From the NCBI GenBank assembly GCA_002508705.1, contig DAYL01000020.1:5959-42630 (forward strand): a stretch of 36,672 nt of DNA, in the 5' to 3' direction. The stretch is from Methanoculleus sp. UBA374 (lineage in GTDB: Archaea > Halobacteriota > Methanomicrobia > Methanomicrobiales > Methanoculleaceae). Below are positions 16,877 through 25,321 of this stretch, in pieces. The notes under the pieces are model-generated. The model ran no database searches. It was not told where the DNA came from and saw nothing but the letters and a program-made list of their open reading frames with translations. The translations under genes and the position numbers were made by a program. How positions within the stretch are numbered: the first letter of the stretch is position 1; each line of letters begins with the position of its first letter.

Positions 16877-17546
16877 GACGGCGAACCAGGAGGCAAACCT
16901 CTACCTCGATATCCTCACCCACGATATCCGGAACGCCGACAACATCGCCAGCATCTACGCCGACCTGCTTATCGATGAACTCGATGGAGAACCGGCCCGG
17001 CACGCCCGGAAATTGAAAGGCGGGATCAAAAAAAGCATCGAGATCACCGCAAACGTCGCCACCATCCGCAAGATCCACGAGAACCAGGCCGGGCTTGCGC
17101 CCTGCGACCTCGATAAGATTGTCCGGGACGAGATCGCCCACTATCCCGACCTCTGCATTCATTACACCGGACTGTCGGTGCAGGTCCTCGGCGACGACCT
17201 CCTGCCCGAAGTCTTCACGAACCTGCTCGGCAACACCGTAAAGCACGGCGGGCCGGGTGTCGAGGTCACGGTGACGGTTGAGGACCGGGACGAAGAGACC
17301 GTTGTCGTCACCATCGCCGATAGCGGACCCGGAGTCCCGGACGACATGAAGGAGACGATCTTTTTCCGGTTCGAGCGGGAAGGCGGCAGAAGAGGAAGCC
17401 AGGGCCTCGGCCTCTCGATCTGCCGGCTGCTTACCGCACGCTACGGCGGGAGGATCTGGGCCGAGGACCGTGTCCCCGGGCGCCCGGAAGAGGGGGCGGC
17501 GTTTCGGTTCACCCTCCTGAAGGCCAGAGAGGGCAGGAACGCCTGA
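16857..17546 (+). CDS. Kinase core (HisKA-like + HATPase) of the split sensor kinase
   Basis: From the ATG at 16857 this gives 229 residues. The dimerisation/phospho-acceptor helix is YLDILTHDIRNADNI with His22, and the ATPase domain follows, with the N-box NLLGNTVKHGG, G1 box DSGPGVP, the F-box region FFRFEREG and G2 box GLGLSI. This is a complete histidine-kinase catalytic core in the frame +1 from the sensor ORF, overlapping it by 20 bases. It is most simply the C-terminal half of one gene broken by an extra C. Reinitiation at the overlap could in principle yield two polypeptides, but the site before the ATG is weak. No response regulator gene is found in the window. Confidence 0.8.
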   Translation: MLYQRLETANQEANLYLDILTHDIRNADNIASIYADLLIDELDGEPARHARKLKGGIKKSIEITANVATIRKIHENQAGLAPCDLDKIVRDEIAHYPDLCIHYTGLSVQVLGDDLLPEVFTNLLGNTVKHGGPGVEVTVTVEDRDEETVVVTIADSGPGVPDDMKETIFFRFEREGGRRGSQGLGLSICRLLTARYGGRIWAEDRVPGRPEEGAAFRFTLLKAREGRNA

Positions 17547-17560
17547 GCCTCCTTCGAAGT

Positions 17561-17577
17561 CGCCTCCGGCGGAGGCG
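17561..17577 (+). terminator. GC-rich hairpin after the sensor kinase
   Basis: CGCCTCC and GGAGGCG form a perfect 7-bp stem with a 3-nt loop, 14 bases after the kinase stop. No T-run follows. The gap 17547-17892 otherwise shows only weak TATA-like sequences (near 17659, 17686 and 17780) and no gene. Confidence 0.45.
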
Positions 17578-17892
17578 GGTGTTGTCCGGGACCCCGAAGA
17601 CGGCGATGTCCCGCCTCCGGTTGCTCTGTGATTGTCCGGCAGGGCGAGCGTCTTCCTACGTATATGAGGCTTTGGCTATGTCCATATAGGTAGTTTGGGC
17701 GCACACCTCTGCCTGCTTTCCCCGTGACGCTTCCGGAAACAATACCGGGGCAGAAGGCCGCCCATTCACCGAGCAGAACACTTATGAAGACATCACCCCA
17801 AGTGATCGGAAAGACTACCCGTCCACGGCATACCTGAGTACCGGCCAGCATACCGGTTACCCTGCCCACTTTCCCGAAGCAGGACTGAAACG

Positions 17893-19716
17893 ATGTCTCC
17901 GCCTACAACGCCCCCGGACAAATCGGAAGGCCCCGATCGGTCTGCCATCGCAGACGATGCCACGGACCGGCAGAGAGCGCAGGAGGAGACGCTCCGGGAT
18001 CAGAAAACCGACCAGGACCGTCGGATACGGGAACTCACGACACTCTATGCCATCAGCGGCATCGCAGAACGGCCCGGGATATCGATTGACGAGGTCCTCA
18101 CGGAGGTTGCCGCCATCCTTCCCGCCGGATGGCCCAACCCGGAGGATGTCGTCGCCCGGGTAGTAGTCGACGGCCGGGAATACCGGTCGGCCGGGTTTAC
18201 CGAGACGCCCTGGCGACAGGAGAGCCCGCTTACCATCCACGGCCGGGTTGCCGGAAGGGTGGAGGTATGCCATCGTCACGGACAGCCCCGGGAGGACGAG
18301 ATACCGCTCCTCGCCAACGGACGCCACCTGCTCGACGCCGTCGCCGGGAGGCTCGGCCGTATCATCGATCAGATACAGGCGGACGAGGCCCTCGGAAGAA
18401 GCGAGGAGAGATACCGCCTCCTCTTTGAACAGATGCTCGAAAGTTACACCCTCTATGAGGTTGTCCGTGATGACGACGGGAGTCCCGTCGACTACCGTCT
18501 TGTCGAGTTGAACGAGAAGGCGGCCGAAGTCTTCGGCCGCGGCCGGGAGGAACTGATCGGGCGGCGGCTCTTCACCATCTTCCCGGCGATCGCGGAGGGC
18601 GCCCGCGCCCTCTACGGGGAGGTCTCGGAGACCGGTATTCCGGCGCAGCGGCGGCTGCAGGAGCCCAGGACCGGGAGATGGTATGACCTGCACATCTTCC
18701 GCCCGCAGGAGGGGCGACTGGTCGTCACGGGGCAGGACATCACCGAGCAGAAGAAGGTTGAACTCGCCCTCCAGAAGAGCGAGGAACGGTTCCGGGGGAT
18801 CTTTGAGCAGGCGGGGACCGGGATCGCTCTCATCGACCCGACGGGGAGAATCACGGAGGTAAATCCGGCGTTTCTCTGTATGTTCGGCTACGGCGAGGGT
18901 GAACTGAAATCCGTACGGTTCCAGGACCTGGTCTACCCGTCCGACAGGAAGGAGACCTCCCGGGAGAAACGTTACGTGACGAAGGACGGCAGGATCATCT
19001 GGGGGCGCCTGACTACATCCCCGCTCCACGACTCCGGAAAACAGGGGCTCGTTATCGCGATGGTGGACGACATCACCGAGCGCCGGGAGATGCAGACCGC
19101 TCTCGCGGAGAGCGAGGAGCGGTTTCGTAAGATCGCCCAGCGGAGTTTTGATATGATCTACACCTGCTACACCGACCGCGGGATCACCTACATCTCTCCA
19201 GCCGTAACGCGGATTCTCGGCTACACGCCCGATGAGATGATCGGCGAGCAGTGCAGCGACTACGTCCTTAAAAAGACCCGCCCGGACTGGCAGGAGGCCC
19301 GGAAACGGGTTGCCCGGGGCGAGTCCGTCGAGGGGCTTCTCGTTGAGCTCCGCCGGAAGGACGGAACGGTCGCGGTCGTCGAGATGAACGAATCGCCGAT
19401 CATCGAGGACGATGCAGTGGTCGGCGTGCAGACCGTCGGCCGGGACGTTTCGGAGCGGAAATGCTATGAGGATATGCGAAAGCAGGCGTTCGAGCAGATC
19501 GAGCAGAACATCGAGCAGTTTGCCGTCCTCGCGGACCACATTCGTCTGCCCCTGCAGGTGATCCTCGGCATGGCCGACCTGATCGGCGACGGAGCAGCGC
19601 CGGAAAAGATCCGCGAGCAGGTGGAGCGGATCAACGGGATCGTCAGGCAACTCGATGAGGGCTGGGTTGAATCGCGCGAGATCCGGGAGTTCTTGCGGAG
19701 AAACGAACTGGTGTAA
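17893..19716 (+). CDS. Multi-PAS sensor protein, paralogue of 10553-12301
   Basis: A soluble 607-residue protein without membrane segments. It has an N-terminal coiled coil, the same GAF-like module as its paralogue (about 45-165, LPAGWPNPEDVVARV to LLDAVAGRLGRIIDQ), then three PAS domains (about 170-295, 300-415 and 420-530) and the helical tail. In the tail LADHIRLPLQVILGMADL places Asp548 at the expected phospho-His position and His549 next to it; the C-terminus ESREIREFLRRNEL matches the paralogue almost residue for residue. There is no HATPase. The pair flanks a genuine kinase, so the three may form one sensory complex; this is inference. ATG 17893 is the first start in the ORF. Confidence 0.85.
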   Translation: MSPPTTPPDKSEGPDRSAIADDATDRQRAQEETLRDQKTDQDRRIRELTTLYAISGIAERPGISIDEVLTEVAAILPAGWPNPEDVVARVVVDGREYRSAGFTETPWRQESPLTIHGRVAGRVEVCHRHGQPREDEIPLLANGRHLLDAVAGRLGRIIDQIQADEALGRSEERYRLLFEQMLESYTLYEVVRDDDGSPVDYRLVELNEKAAEVFGRGREELIGRRLFTIFPAIAEGARALYGEVSETGIPAQRRLQEPRTGRWYDLHIFRPQEGRLVVTGQDITEQKKVELALQKSEERFRGIFEQAGTGIALIDPTGRITEVNPAFLCMFGYGEGELKSVRFQDLVYPSDRKETSREKRYVTKDGRIIWGRLTTSPLHDSGKQGLVIAMVDDITERREMQTALAESEERFRKIAQRSFDMIYTCYTDRGITYISPAVTRILGYTPDEMIGEQCSDYVLKKTRPDWQEARKRVARGESVEGLLVELRRKDGTVAVVEMNESPIIEDDAVVGVQTVGRDVSERKCYEDMRKQAFEQIEQNIEQFAVLADHIRLPLQVILGMADLIGDGAAPEKIREQVERINGIVRQLDEGWVESREIREFLRRNELV

Positions 19717-19801
19717 CGTTTTCCTCCGGAGGACGGTTATCTGGAGCACAGGACGGACAGACTCTCCTTTAAATCATCAGGGATCGAGAACCCCGGTGTC
19801 T

Positions 19802-20917
19802 CTATGCCGTTTTCCATGTATAGTGCCGGTTTACCCCATAGTTCCAGGCAAACGCGAGAAAGATCCCCACAAGGTTTGCGATAAGATAGTAGATCCCGAA
19901 AAAATCCGCGAGGAGATAGAGGACACTCATATTGATGACGAGTCCGCCCATCGAGACCGCCTGGAACGACCCGAACCTCTGGATCTTCCGCTCGAGCCTG
20001 AGGTCTCCGGCAGCCCCGAACGTCCAGAGGTCGTCCCAGATGAAGTTGTTCACGATGGAGAGTTCGATTGCGATTGCTGCAGAGATGAGGTAATAGAGAC
20101 CGGCAACCCCGGTCAGGACGTAAAGGAGTCCCATGTTGACGAAGATCCCGGAGAGCCCGACGAGACCGAACCGGAGGATTCTTGTCCATTCCGTCCAGGC
20201 CGGCCCGGCCCGGCGCGCGACCGAGAAGAGGACGATGCCGGCGCATTGCCGGAGGTAATCCGTCATCGTGTCGGCCCGCAGTTTGCTCTCTCCCTCCTCG
20301 CGGTCCTTGAAGACGAACGGGACCTCGACGAACGAGCGCCAACGGCCCTTGCCGAGGACTTCCATCAGGATCTTGTAGCCCCGGGGCGAAAGGGGGGCGC
20401 CGAAGACGACCTCGCGCCGCACGGCAAAGAACCCGCTCACGGGGTCGGTGACCTCCGGAAAGAGGAGACGACCGAGTGCTGTGGCCCCGAACGATATGAC
20501 CCTCCGCGCAAGCGGCCACTCTGCGATCTCCCCGCCCTTCATGTACCGGCTCCCGATGGCGATATCCGCACCGTTGCGTATCGCCTCGTAGAAGCGGGGG
20601 ATGAGTTCCGGCGGATGTGAGAAGTCGGCGTCGATGACCTGCAGGACCCCCGAACGCGCCTTCCCGAACCCTTCGACGACCGACCGGGAGAGTCCGTGGT
20701 CCTCTCTCCGGACGATCAGCCGTACGTTCCCGCTCCGGCCGGCGATATCCTGCACGATTCCGATCGTGCGGTCCGTTGAAGAGTCGTCCACCACCAGGAC
20801 CTCGCCGCGGATGCCGTTTTTCGAGAACACTTCGTCAATCGCTTCGATGATCGCGGCGATATTCTCCTCCTCATTGAAGGTCGGGATGATCACCGAGAGG
20901 TCGTAGGTTTCGGCCAT
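19802..20917 (-). CDS. Polyprenyl-phosphate glycosyltransferase (GT2, DPM1-like) fused to GtrA domain
   Basis: A 371-residue protein. Residues 1-235 form a GT-A catalytic domain (VIIPTFNEEENI, DDSSTD at 44-49, nucleotide/metal-binding DAD at 96-98, GSRY) similar to dolichol-phosphate mannose synthase, which loads a sugar from a nucleotide onto a lipid carrier at the inner membrane face. Residues about 243-370 are four hydrophobic helices of the GtrA family (RFGLVGLSGIFVNM and a second RFGSFQAVSMGGLVINM), often implicated in flipping or anchoring such lipids. It follows the GT39-type gene by 12 bases. Together they suggest a charge-then-transfer pathway for surface glycans or protein glycosylation. 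The sugar is unknown. Confidence 0.9.
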   Translation of the reverse strand: MAETYDLSVIIPTFNEEENIAAIIEAIDEVFSKNGIRGEVLVVDDSSTDRTIGIVQDIAGRSGNVRLIVRREDHGLSRSVVEGFGKARSGVLQVIDADFSHPPELIPRFYEAIRNGADIAIGSRYMKGGEIAEWPLARRVISFGATALGRLLFPEVTDPVSGFFAVRREVVFGAPLSPRGYKILMEVLGKGRWRSFVEVPFVFKDREEGESKLRADTMTDYLRQCAGIVLFSVARRAGPAWTEWTRILRFGLVGLSGIFVNMGLLYVLTGVAGLYYLISAAIAIELSIVNNFIWDDLWTFGAAGDLRLERKIQRFGSFQAVSMGGLVINMSVLYLLADFFGIYYLIANLVGIFLAFAWNYGVNRHYTWKTA

Positions 20918-20929
20918 CGAGTCCTCCGT

Positions 20930-22411
20930 CTAGGCCGATGTGAAGAGGTAGATCTCCGTATGCTGTCCGGCAAACTCCGTGTTCTCTTTGAGCCAGTCCA
21001 CCGCGTCCCCGGTTGGGTCTGCGGCGAAGATATCGGGAGTCACGATATAGAACACCTGTTTTCCGGGGTGCCGGTCACGGATAGCCGCGAGGTCCGCCCC
21101 GGTCGTTGCCCCGACTTCGAGGGTCCGGTCGGTCGCGTTGCTGTAGTAGTAGTCGAGCGGTTGCACAATATAGGGCGGCAGCACGACGACCAGATCGCCC
21201 TCCTCCGTCATCTTGCCGAGTTCTGCGGAGAAACTCCGCCAGTCGTCCTTCTGGGGCGTCGTGTAGTAGGTCGAGAGAAATGGGAGGCTGATGGCCGCTG
21301 CCGCTATCACGACGAGGTAGACCGCACGTCGGTCCCGGACGAGGGCGTAGAGCGCGGGGTACGCCGACGCGATCCCGACGAAGTAGACCGGGAGGAGATA
21401 GATGAGGTAACGCGGGACCATCGGCATCCTCGAAGAGAGAACGAGGCTTGCCGCCAGCGGGAGGACCATCATGAAGATGAGGAGGAGCGCGCCGTTCTGG
21501 TCCTCACGCCAGGTGTACGCGACGCCGAGCAGGAAGAGGAGGAGGAAAGGTATCAGGATGAGGTCACTGAACCCCGATATCTGGAGAAATGTCTGATAGA
21601 CGACATCGAACCCCTGCACGCCGAACGTCGGGGCGGCCGAGGTCCTGACAAGGAAGAGATTGACCGTGACGACGAGCAGAGGGAGGCTTGCGGCGGCGAA
21701 GACGATGATTGAGAGGAGCGGGTGCCCTGCGTTTCGGATGTTGCTCCGGATAGCGCCGGCGCGGGTGACGAGGGCGTGGAGGATGAGGACGGCGACCGGT
21801 ACGATGGCGTAGAAGTGCATCCAGAAAGCGACCGCGGAGAAGACCCCGAAGAGGACCCAGGAGCGGGTCTCGTCCGACCGGCCCGCGCGGATGTAGATGA
21901 ACAGCGCGAGGGAGAAGAAGAAGAGCATCGGGGCGTATGCCCGTGCCTCCTGGGAGTAGAAGAGGTGGAAGGGCGAGAACGTGAGGAAGGCGGCGGCGAT
22001 GAGCCCGACGTTTCTGTCCCGGAACTCCTTTCCGATGAGGTAGACAACCGGGATCGTCAGAACGCCGAGGAGCGCGGGGAGGAGACGGAGCACGAACTCG
22101 CTCTCCCCGAAGAGGAGCATTCCGTGCTCCAGCCAGTAGAAAAACGGCGGATTGAACTCGCCGCCGGCTGTGCTCTCCCAGATGCCGATGAGCGATTGCC
22201 GGGCAAATCCCAGGGTCGAGGCCTCGTCGAGCCAGAGGGAGTTCCCGCCGAGGTCGTAGAACCGGAGGAGAAAACCGACGGTCGCGAGGCCGATGAGAAC
22301 CAGCAGGTATCTGCTGTTTTTGACGGACGCAACGATTGCATCGAGGGCGGACGCACCCGAGTGTGCTGGTGCGGGAATGCTGGCATCGAGGTCCCTCCCG
22401 TCATCATACAT
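20930..22411 (-). CDS. GT39/ArnT-like membrane glycosyltransferase
   Basis: A 493-residue integral membrane protein with about ten hydrophobic helices and a soluble C-terminal domain after about residue 390. After the first helix comes SLWLDEA, whose Asp-Glu is the catalytic/metal motif of the GT-C superfamily. GGEFNPPFFYWLEH and the SQEARAYAPM loop are typical of the dolichyl-phosphate-mannose/undecaprenyl-phosphate-arabinose transferase family. It should use a lipid-phosphate sugar, probably made by the downstream GT2-GtrA protein, to glycosylate a target outside the membrane. The start at 22411 follows a TATA-like ATGTAAATCT by about 29 bases, consistent with no leader; two further in-frame-looking ATG triplets lie just downstream. 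Confidence 0.87.
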   Translation of the reverse strand: MYDDGRDLDASIPAPAHSGASALDAIVASVKNSRYLLVLIGLATVGFLLRFYDLGGNSLWLDEASTLGFARQSLIGIWESTAGGEFNPPFFYWLEHGMLLFGESEFVLRLLPALLGVLTIPVVYLIGKEFRDRNVGLIAAAFLTFSPFHLFYSQEARAYAPMLFFFSLALFIYIRAGRSDETRSWVLFGVFSAVAFWMHFYAIVPVAVLILHALVTRAGAIRSNIRNAGHPLLSIIVFAAASLPLLVVTVNLFLVRTSAAPTFGVQGFDVVYQTFLQISGFSDLILIPFLLLFLLGVAYTWREDQNGALLLIFMMVLPLAASLVLSSRMPMVPRYLIYLLPVYFVGIASAYPALYALVRDRRAVYLVVIAAAAISLPFLSTYYTTPQKDDWRSFSAELGKMTEEGDLVVVLPPYIVQPLDYYYSNATDRTLEVGATTGADLAAIRDRHPGKQVFYIVTPDIFAADPTGDAVDWLKENTEFAGQHTEIYLFTSA

Positions 22412-22435
22412 ACGGGCCTCGCGTTCGCTGAAGGC

Positions 22436-22445
22436 ATGTAAATCT
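22436..22445 (-). promoter_or_regulatory. TATA-like element of the glycosyltransferase operon
   Basis: Minus-strand AGATTTACAT is centred about 29 bases before the ATG at 22411. Confidence 0.4.
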
Positions 22446-22500
22446 TTTCCCTGTCATCCGGGAAATTGTGGGTGACGGACGTCAGGTATACGCCGTACAG

Positions 22501-22523
22501 GACCCCGACACCGTGACGGGGTC
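22501..22523. other. Hairpin in the divergent promoter region
   Basis: GACCCCG (22501-22507) and CGGGGTC (22517-22523) form a 7-bp stem with a 9-nt loop. No T-run follows on either strand, so its role is open. The 326-base gap 22412-22737 is otherwise AT-rich and carries no gene I can support. Confidence 0.35.
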
Positions 22524-22705
22524 TCTCTCACTCTCACTACACCGTTGCGGATGGCCGGCCTCGAAAGGAACGTTATTCTCTTTTTACGGACGGCCGTTTC
22601 AAATGCCGAATAGATATATTACCTAACTGTCCCGCTTTGGGCTATAAAATGCAACACACACATATTCTAAGGATAAAATATTTCTTCAACGATTTGAGAA
22701 TAAAA

Positions 22706-22716
22706 GCATAAATATC
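22706..22716 (+). promoter_or_regulatory. TATA box of the lipoprotein gene
   Basis: GCATAAATATC is centred about 27 bases before the ATG at 22738. This fits a leaderless transcript and argues against the upstream TTG at 22720. Confidence 0.6.
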
Positions 22717-22737
22717 CCCTTGCATAACCCCACTACG

Positions 22738-23370
22738 ATGAACAGCGTGTATAAATCGTTCATTATATCTGCGGTGATAGTCCTGGTCCTCGCATCCGCC
22801 GGGTGTGAGGAATTGCCGTCCGGCGGAGACTTCGGCGGGTCCGGCTCCCTTTCGCCGGAGACAGAGGAGACACCGGAGAACAATCCGGGGTATCTGGTCC
22901 CGGCAACCCCTTACCCCACCGCAACAGGCGGTATGGCCAGCCCCACGCTCAGCAAGTCACCGGCGGTCACGCCGACGTCGGACCCTTATGTGACCCTCTA
23001 CAACCAGACGACACCGTTCAATCTCACTCATTCGACGGATGCCTTCTCTTTTGACCTGACCGCGCCTCCGCTCCTCATTGACTTTACGGTGGAGCCGAAG
23101 ATGGTCGAGCGGGAGAAATACGGTACAAGCGACTACGGCAGCAAAAAGGAAGGCGTCTTCAAGCAGCGTTATCCAAGCGAAGATTCGTGGTTTACCGTGA
23201 CGGTCAGGGACCGGGAGTCCGGCGAGATTGTGGCCGAGAACGGATTCGGGAAACTTTTCAGTACCGATACCCATAAAGAGGTCTATATCGGTCGGTCTGG
23301 AGACTACCTGATCCAGTTCTCCGGAAATGAGGTGACGGTGCATATCCTGGTGCGCGCAGGAGGGGTTTAG
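22738..23370 (+). CDS. Secreted lipoprotein of unknown function
   Basis: A 210-residue protein. The N-terminus has a Lys, a hydrophobic helix (FIISAVIVLVLASA) and a lipobox ending in Cys (ASAGC, residue 23), so it should be lipid-anchored on the cell surface. A Pro/Thr/Ser-rich low-complexity linker (about residues 45-85) leads to a beta-rich domain of about 120 residues containing FTVTVRDRESGEIVAENGFGK. I do not recognise the domain; it resembles other methanogen surface lipoproteins in layout only. It has its own promoter and is followed by a tRNA gene. Confidence 0.8.
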   Translation: MNSVYKSFIISAVIVLVLASAGCEELPSGGDFGGSGSLSPETEETPENNPGYLVPATPYPTATGGMASPTLSKSPAVTPTSDPYVTLYNQTTPFNLTHSTDAFSFDLTAPPLLIDFTVEPKMVEREKYGTSDYGSKKEGVFKQRYPSEDSWFTVTVRDRESGEIVAENGFGKLFSTDTHKEVYIGRSGDYLIQFSGNEVTVHILVRAGGV

Positions 23371-23529
23371 GTCCCAGGTGCCGCCCCTTCAGGAACCCGG
23401 CCTCTATCGCTGTAAATCCCGGTACCTGCCGCCTCCTGCTCCCCTTCTTTACAGTGTTTCGTCCTTCCCGGTGAGCAATCCTTTTTAACCAGAACAACCC
23501 AGATAGTAGGGAAAGGCACTCCTTCCTGT

Positions 23530-23601
23530 GTCCCGGTAGGGTAGTGGATATCCTAGAAGCCTGCGGAGCTTTTGACCCGGGTTCAAATCCCGGCCGGGGC
23601 G
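23530..23601 (+). tRNA. tRNA-Arg (GCG)
   Basis: The 72-nt cloverleaf is clear. The acceptor stem GTCCCGG/CCGGGGC has one G-U pair, the D-stem is GGGT/ATCC, the anticodon loop is CTGCGGA with GCG at 23563-23565, the T-arm is CCGGG-TTCAAAT-CCCGG, and the discriminator is G at 23601. CCA is not encoded, as is common in archaea. The anticodon stem can be drawn with six pairs (AGAAGC/GCTTTT) or five plus two unpaired bases. It reads CGC and CGU codons. A CTTTTTAACC element about 45 bases upstream may be its promoter, and GGTTTTTCATTTTC soon after can terminate it. Confidence 0.9.
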
Positions 23602-23770
23602 CTTTCGGTTTTTCATTTTCGACCCTGTGAACTCCTGTTTCTGAAATTGAGCCCCGTTCGTTGCTATCCGATACGATACCGTCTCATCGGCCGGGCCCCG
23701 GTGCGTCCTCCAGAAACCAGCCGCATGGGGCGCCTCTGTCATCCCACTGATGAAGACGGAGAACGGCGGA

Positions 23771-23798
23771 GGTCCGGGTTCACCACCGGACCCTTTTT
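23771..23798 (+). terminator. Intrinsic-style hairpin plus T-run before the alcohol dehydrogenase
   Basis: GGTCCGG (23771-23777) pairs with CCGGACC (23786-23792) around an 8-nt loop and is followed by CTTTTTT. It could stop readthrough from the tRNA side. The T-run merges with the TATA box of the next gene. Nothing else is recognised in 23602-23770. Confidence 0.55.
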
Positions 23799-23805
23799 TA
23801 TAGTA
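23795..23805 (+). promoter_or_regulatory. TATA box of the alcohol dehydrogenase gene
   Basis: TTTTTTATAGT is centred about 43 bases before the ATG, which gives a leader of about 16 nt with AGGAG next to the start codon. Confidence 0.5.
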
Positions 23806-23842
23806 GCACGGTGATAAGCCCCGGATCGAGAGTGATAGGAGC

Positions 23843-24916
23843 ATGAAAGGCCTGGCAATGTTGCGGATCGGAGAGATCGGATGGATCGAGAAAGACAGAC
23901 CCGCCTGCGGTCCAAGGGACGCTATCGTTAAACCACTGGTGCTGGCGCCCTGTACCTCCGATATCCACACCGTCTGGGAAGGAGCAATCGGAGACCGGCA
24001 TAATCTCATCCTGGGGCACGAAGCGCTCGGGATTGTGGACGAAGTGGGAAACGAAGTCAGAGATTTCAAACCCGGCGACCGGGTCATTGTACCGGCCATT
24101 ACTCCGGACTGGGACTCGGAAGCCGCCCAGCGCGGGTTCCCTTCGCAGACCGGCGGGCCTCTCGGGGGCTGGAAGTTTTCAAATTTCAAGGACGGGGTGT
24201 TCGCTGAATTTTTCCACGTGAACCTGGCGGATAACAACCTCGCGCATCTGCCGGAGGGCATGTCCCCGGAAGCAGGGGTTATGCTTCCGGATATGCTCAG
24301 CACCGGTTTCATGGGCGCCGAAAACGCGCGAATCGAGATCGGGGCTACCGTGGCGGTCATAGGAATCGGACCGGTCGGCCTCTCCGCTATCGCCGGTGCA
24401 AAACTACGGGGGGCCGGAAGGATATTTGCCGTCGGCACCCGGCCTGCCGCCGTTACCGTAGCGAAGGAATACGGGGCTACGGATATCATCAGTTATAAGG
24501 ATGGGGATACCGCAGACCAGATCCTTGATCGGACCGGCGGAGCGGGCGTTGACGCCGTGATCGTCGCCGGCGGCAGTCCTGATATTCTCATGGACGCGGT
24601 GAAGATGGCGAAAGCCGGGTCCGTGATCTCGAACATCAACTACTTCGGAAAGGGGGTCGGGGAACAGGATATCCTACCCATTCCCCGTGCCGGGTGGGGT
24701 TTTGGTATGGCGAGCAAAGATATCGCGACCGGACTCTGCCCCGGCGGGCGGGTGAGAATGGAGAGGCTGGCCGAGGTGGTGATGCACGGGCGCATGGACC
24801 CCGCACTCATGGCGACGCACGTCTTCAAGGGTTTCGATAAACTGGAGGAGGCCCTTCTCCTGATGAAAGAGAAGCCCAGAGACCTGATTAAGCCGGTCGT
24901 TCTCGTGGAGCAGTGA
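23843..24916 (+). CDS. adh: NADP-dependent secondary alcohol dehydrogenase (TbADH/isopropanol type)
   Basis: A 357-residue zinc medium-chain dehydrogenase, alignable end to end with the Thermoanaerobacter brockii and Clostridium beijerinckii secondary alcohol dehydrogenases. It interconverts secondary alcohols such as 2-propanol and ketones. Catalytic zinc ligands fall at the same positions: Cys37, His59 and Asp150. The coenzyme loop has Gly198, Thr199, Arg200 and Tyr218, the NADP-selective set, with Thr in place of Ser199. The dinucleotide fold GIGPVGL is at 174-180. In methanogens that oxidise 2-propanol this enzyme, or an unrelated F420-linked one, supplies reducing power for CO2 reduction. 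AGGAG precedes the ATG. No structural zinc cysteine cluster is present, as expected for this subfamily. Confidence 0.95.
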   Translation: MKGLAMLRIGEIGWIEKDRPACGPRDAIVKPLVLAPCTSDIHTVWEGAIGDRHNLILGHEALGIVDEVGNEVRDFKPGDRVIVPAITPDWDSEAAQRGFPSQTGGPLGGWKFSNFKDGVFAEFFHVNLADNNLAHLPEGMSPEAGVMLPDMLSTGFMGAENARIEIGATVAVIGIGPVGLSAIAGAKLRGAGRIFAVGTRPAAVTVAKEYGATDIISYKDGDTADQILDRTGGAGVDAVIVAGGSPDILMDAVKMAKAGSVISNINYFGKGVGEQDILPIPRAGWGFGMASKDIATGLCPGGRVRMERLAEVVMHGRMDPALMATHVFKGFDKLEEALLLMKEKPRDLIKPVVLVEQ

Positions 24917-25261
24917 TACCCGAAGGATTCTTGTTGTCCGGTACTTCCCTGCGGCCTCTCGTCCCGGGTGCATACTCCCGGAGAAGGGAGCACCGCGACT
25001 CCCGTACGGGCCGTTCTCCCCGGACCGGGCACATCGGGCGTGAGGCCGGAACTCAGGCCTGCCGCGGTCCAGGGGAAGCTTCCGGCGACATTATGGGAGT
25101 AGAACAGCACCCGCCGGAGCCGTCCGGAGGTAACGCCTCTTCTGCATGCTTGAACGGAAGATCCGGAATCTTTCCTGGAAGGAATCACGCCAGATGCCGG
25201 ATCTCTGCCGTAATTATAAAGAAATACATATGAGAGGTGGAATCGCGAAGCCTGTAAAGAG

Positions 25262-25313
25262 CGTGCTCCCATCTATAGGAGCATGTCCCCCACTTCAGTG
25301 GGGGGTAGTTGAC
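25262..25313 (+). mobile_element. Two adjacent hairpins, possible IS200/IS605 end or structured RNA
   Basis: Hairpin 1 is CGTGCTCC/GGAGCATG (25262-25269 with 25278-25285, one G-U pair). Hairpin 2 is the perfect palindrome CCCCCACT/AGTGGGGG (25287-25294 with 25297-25304, 2-nt loop), followed by TAGTTGAC. Two subterminal hairpins before a short TTGAC-like end are typical of the right ends of IS200/IS605 elements and the linked omega RNA. The 340 bases before it (24917-25261) hold no intact gene. The frame at 24913-25233 has a short stretch (EAGTQACRGPGEASGD) that faintly recalls the variable C-terminus of archaeal TnpB. Remnant status is inference; a plain terminator or small RNA is an alternative. 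Confidence 0.35.
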
Positions 25314-25321
25314 GGTACCTT

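Noticed and set aside
17857..19749. 630-codon open frame antisense to the second PAS protein
   Set aside because: The sense strand has clear PAS and GAF domains; the antisense product is Arg/Pro/Leu-rich without motifs.
24913..25233. Open frame after the alcohol dehydrogenase as an intact gene
   Set aside because: It overlaps the dehydrogenase stop, lacks a binding site, and has no coherent domain. At most it is a transposase remnant.
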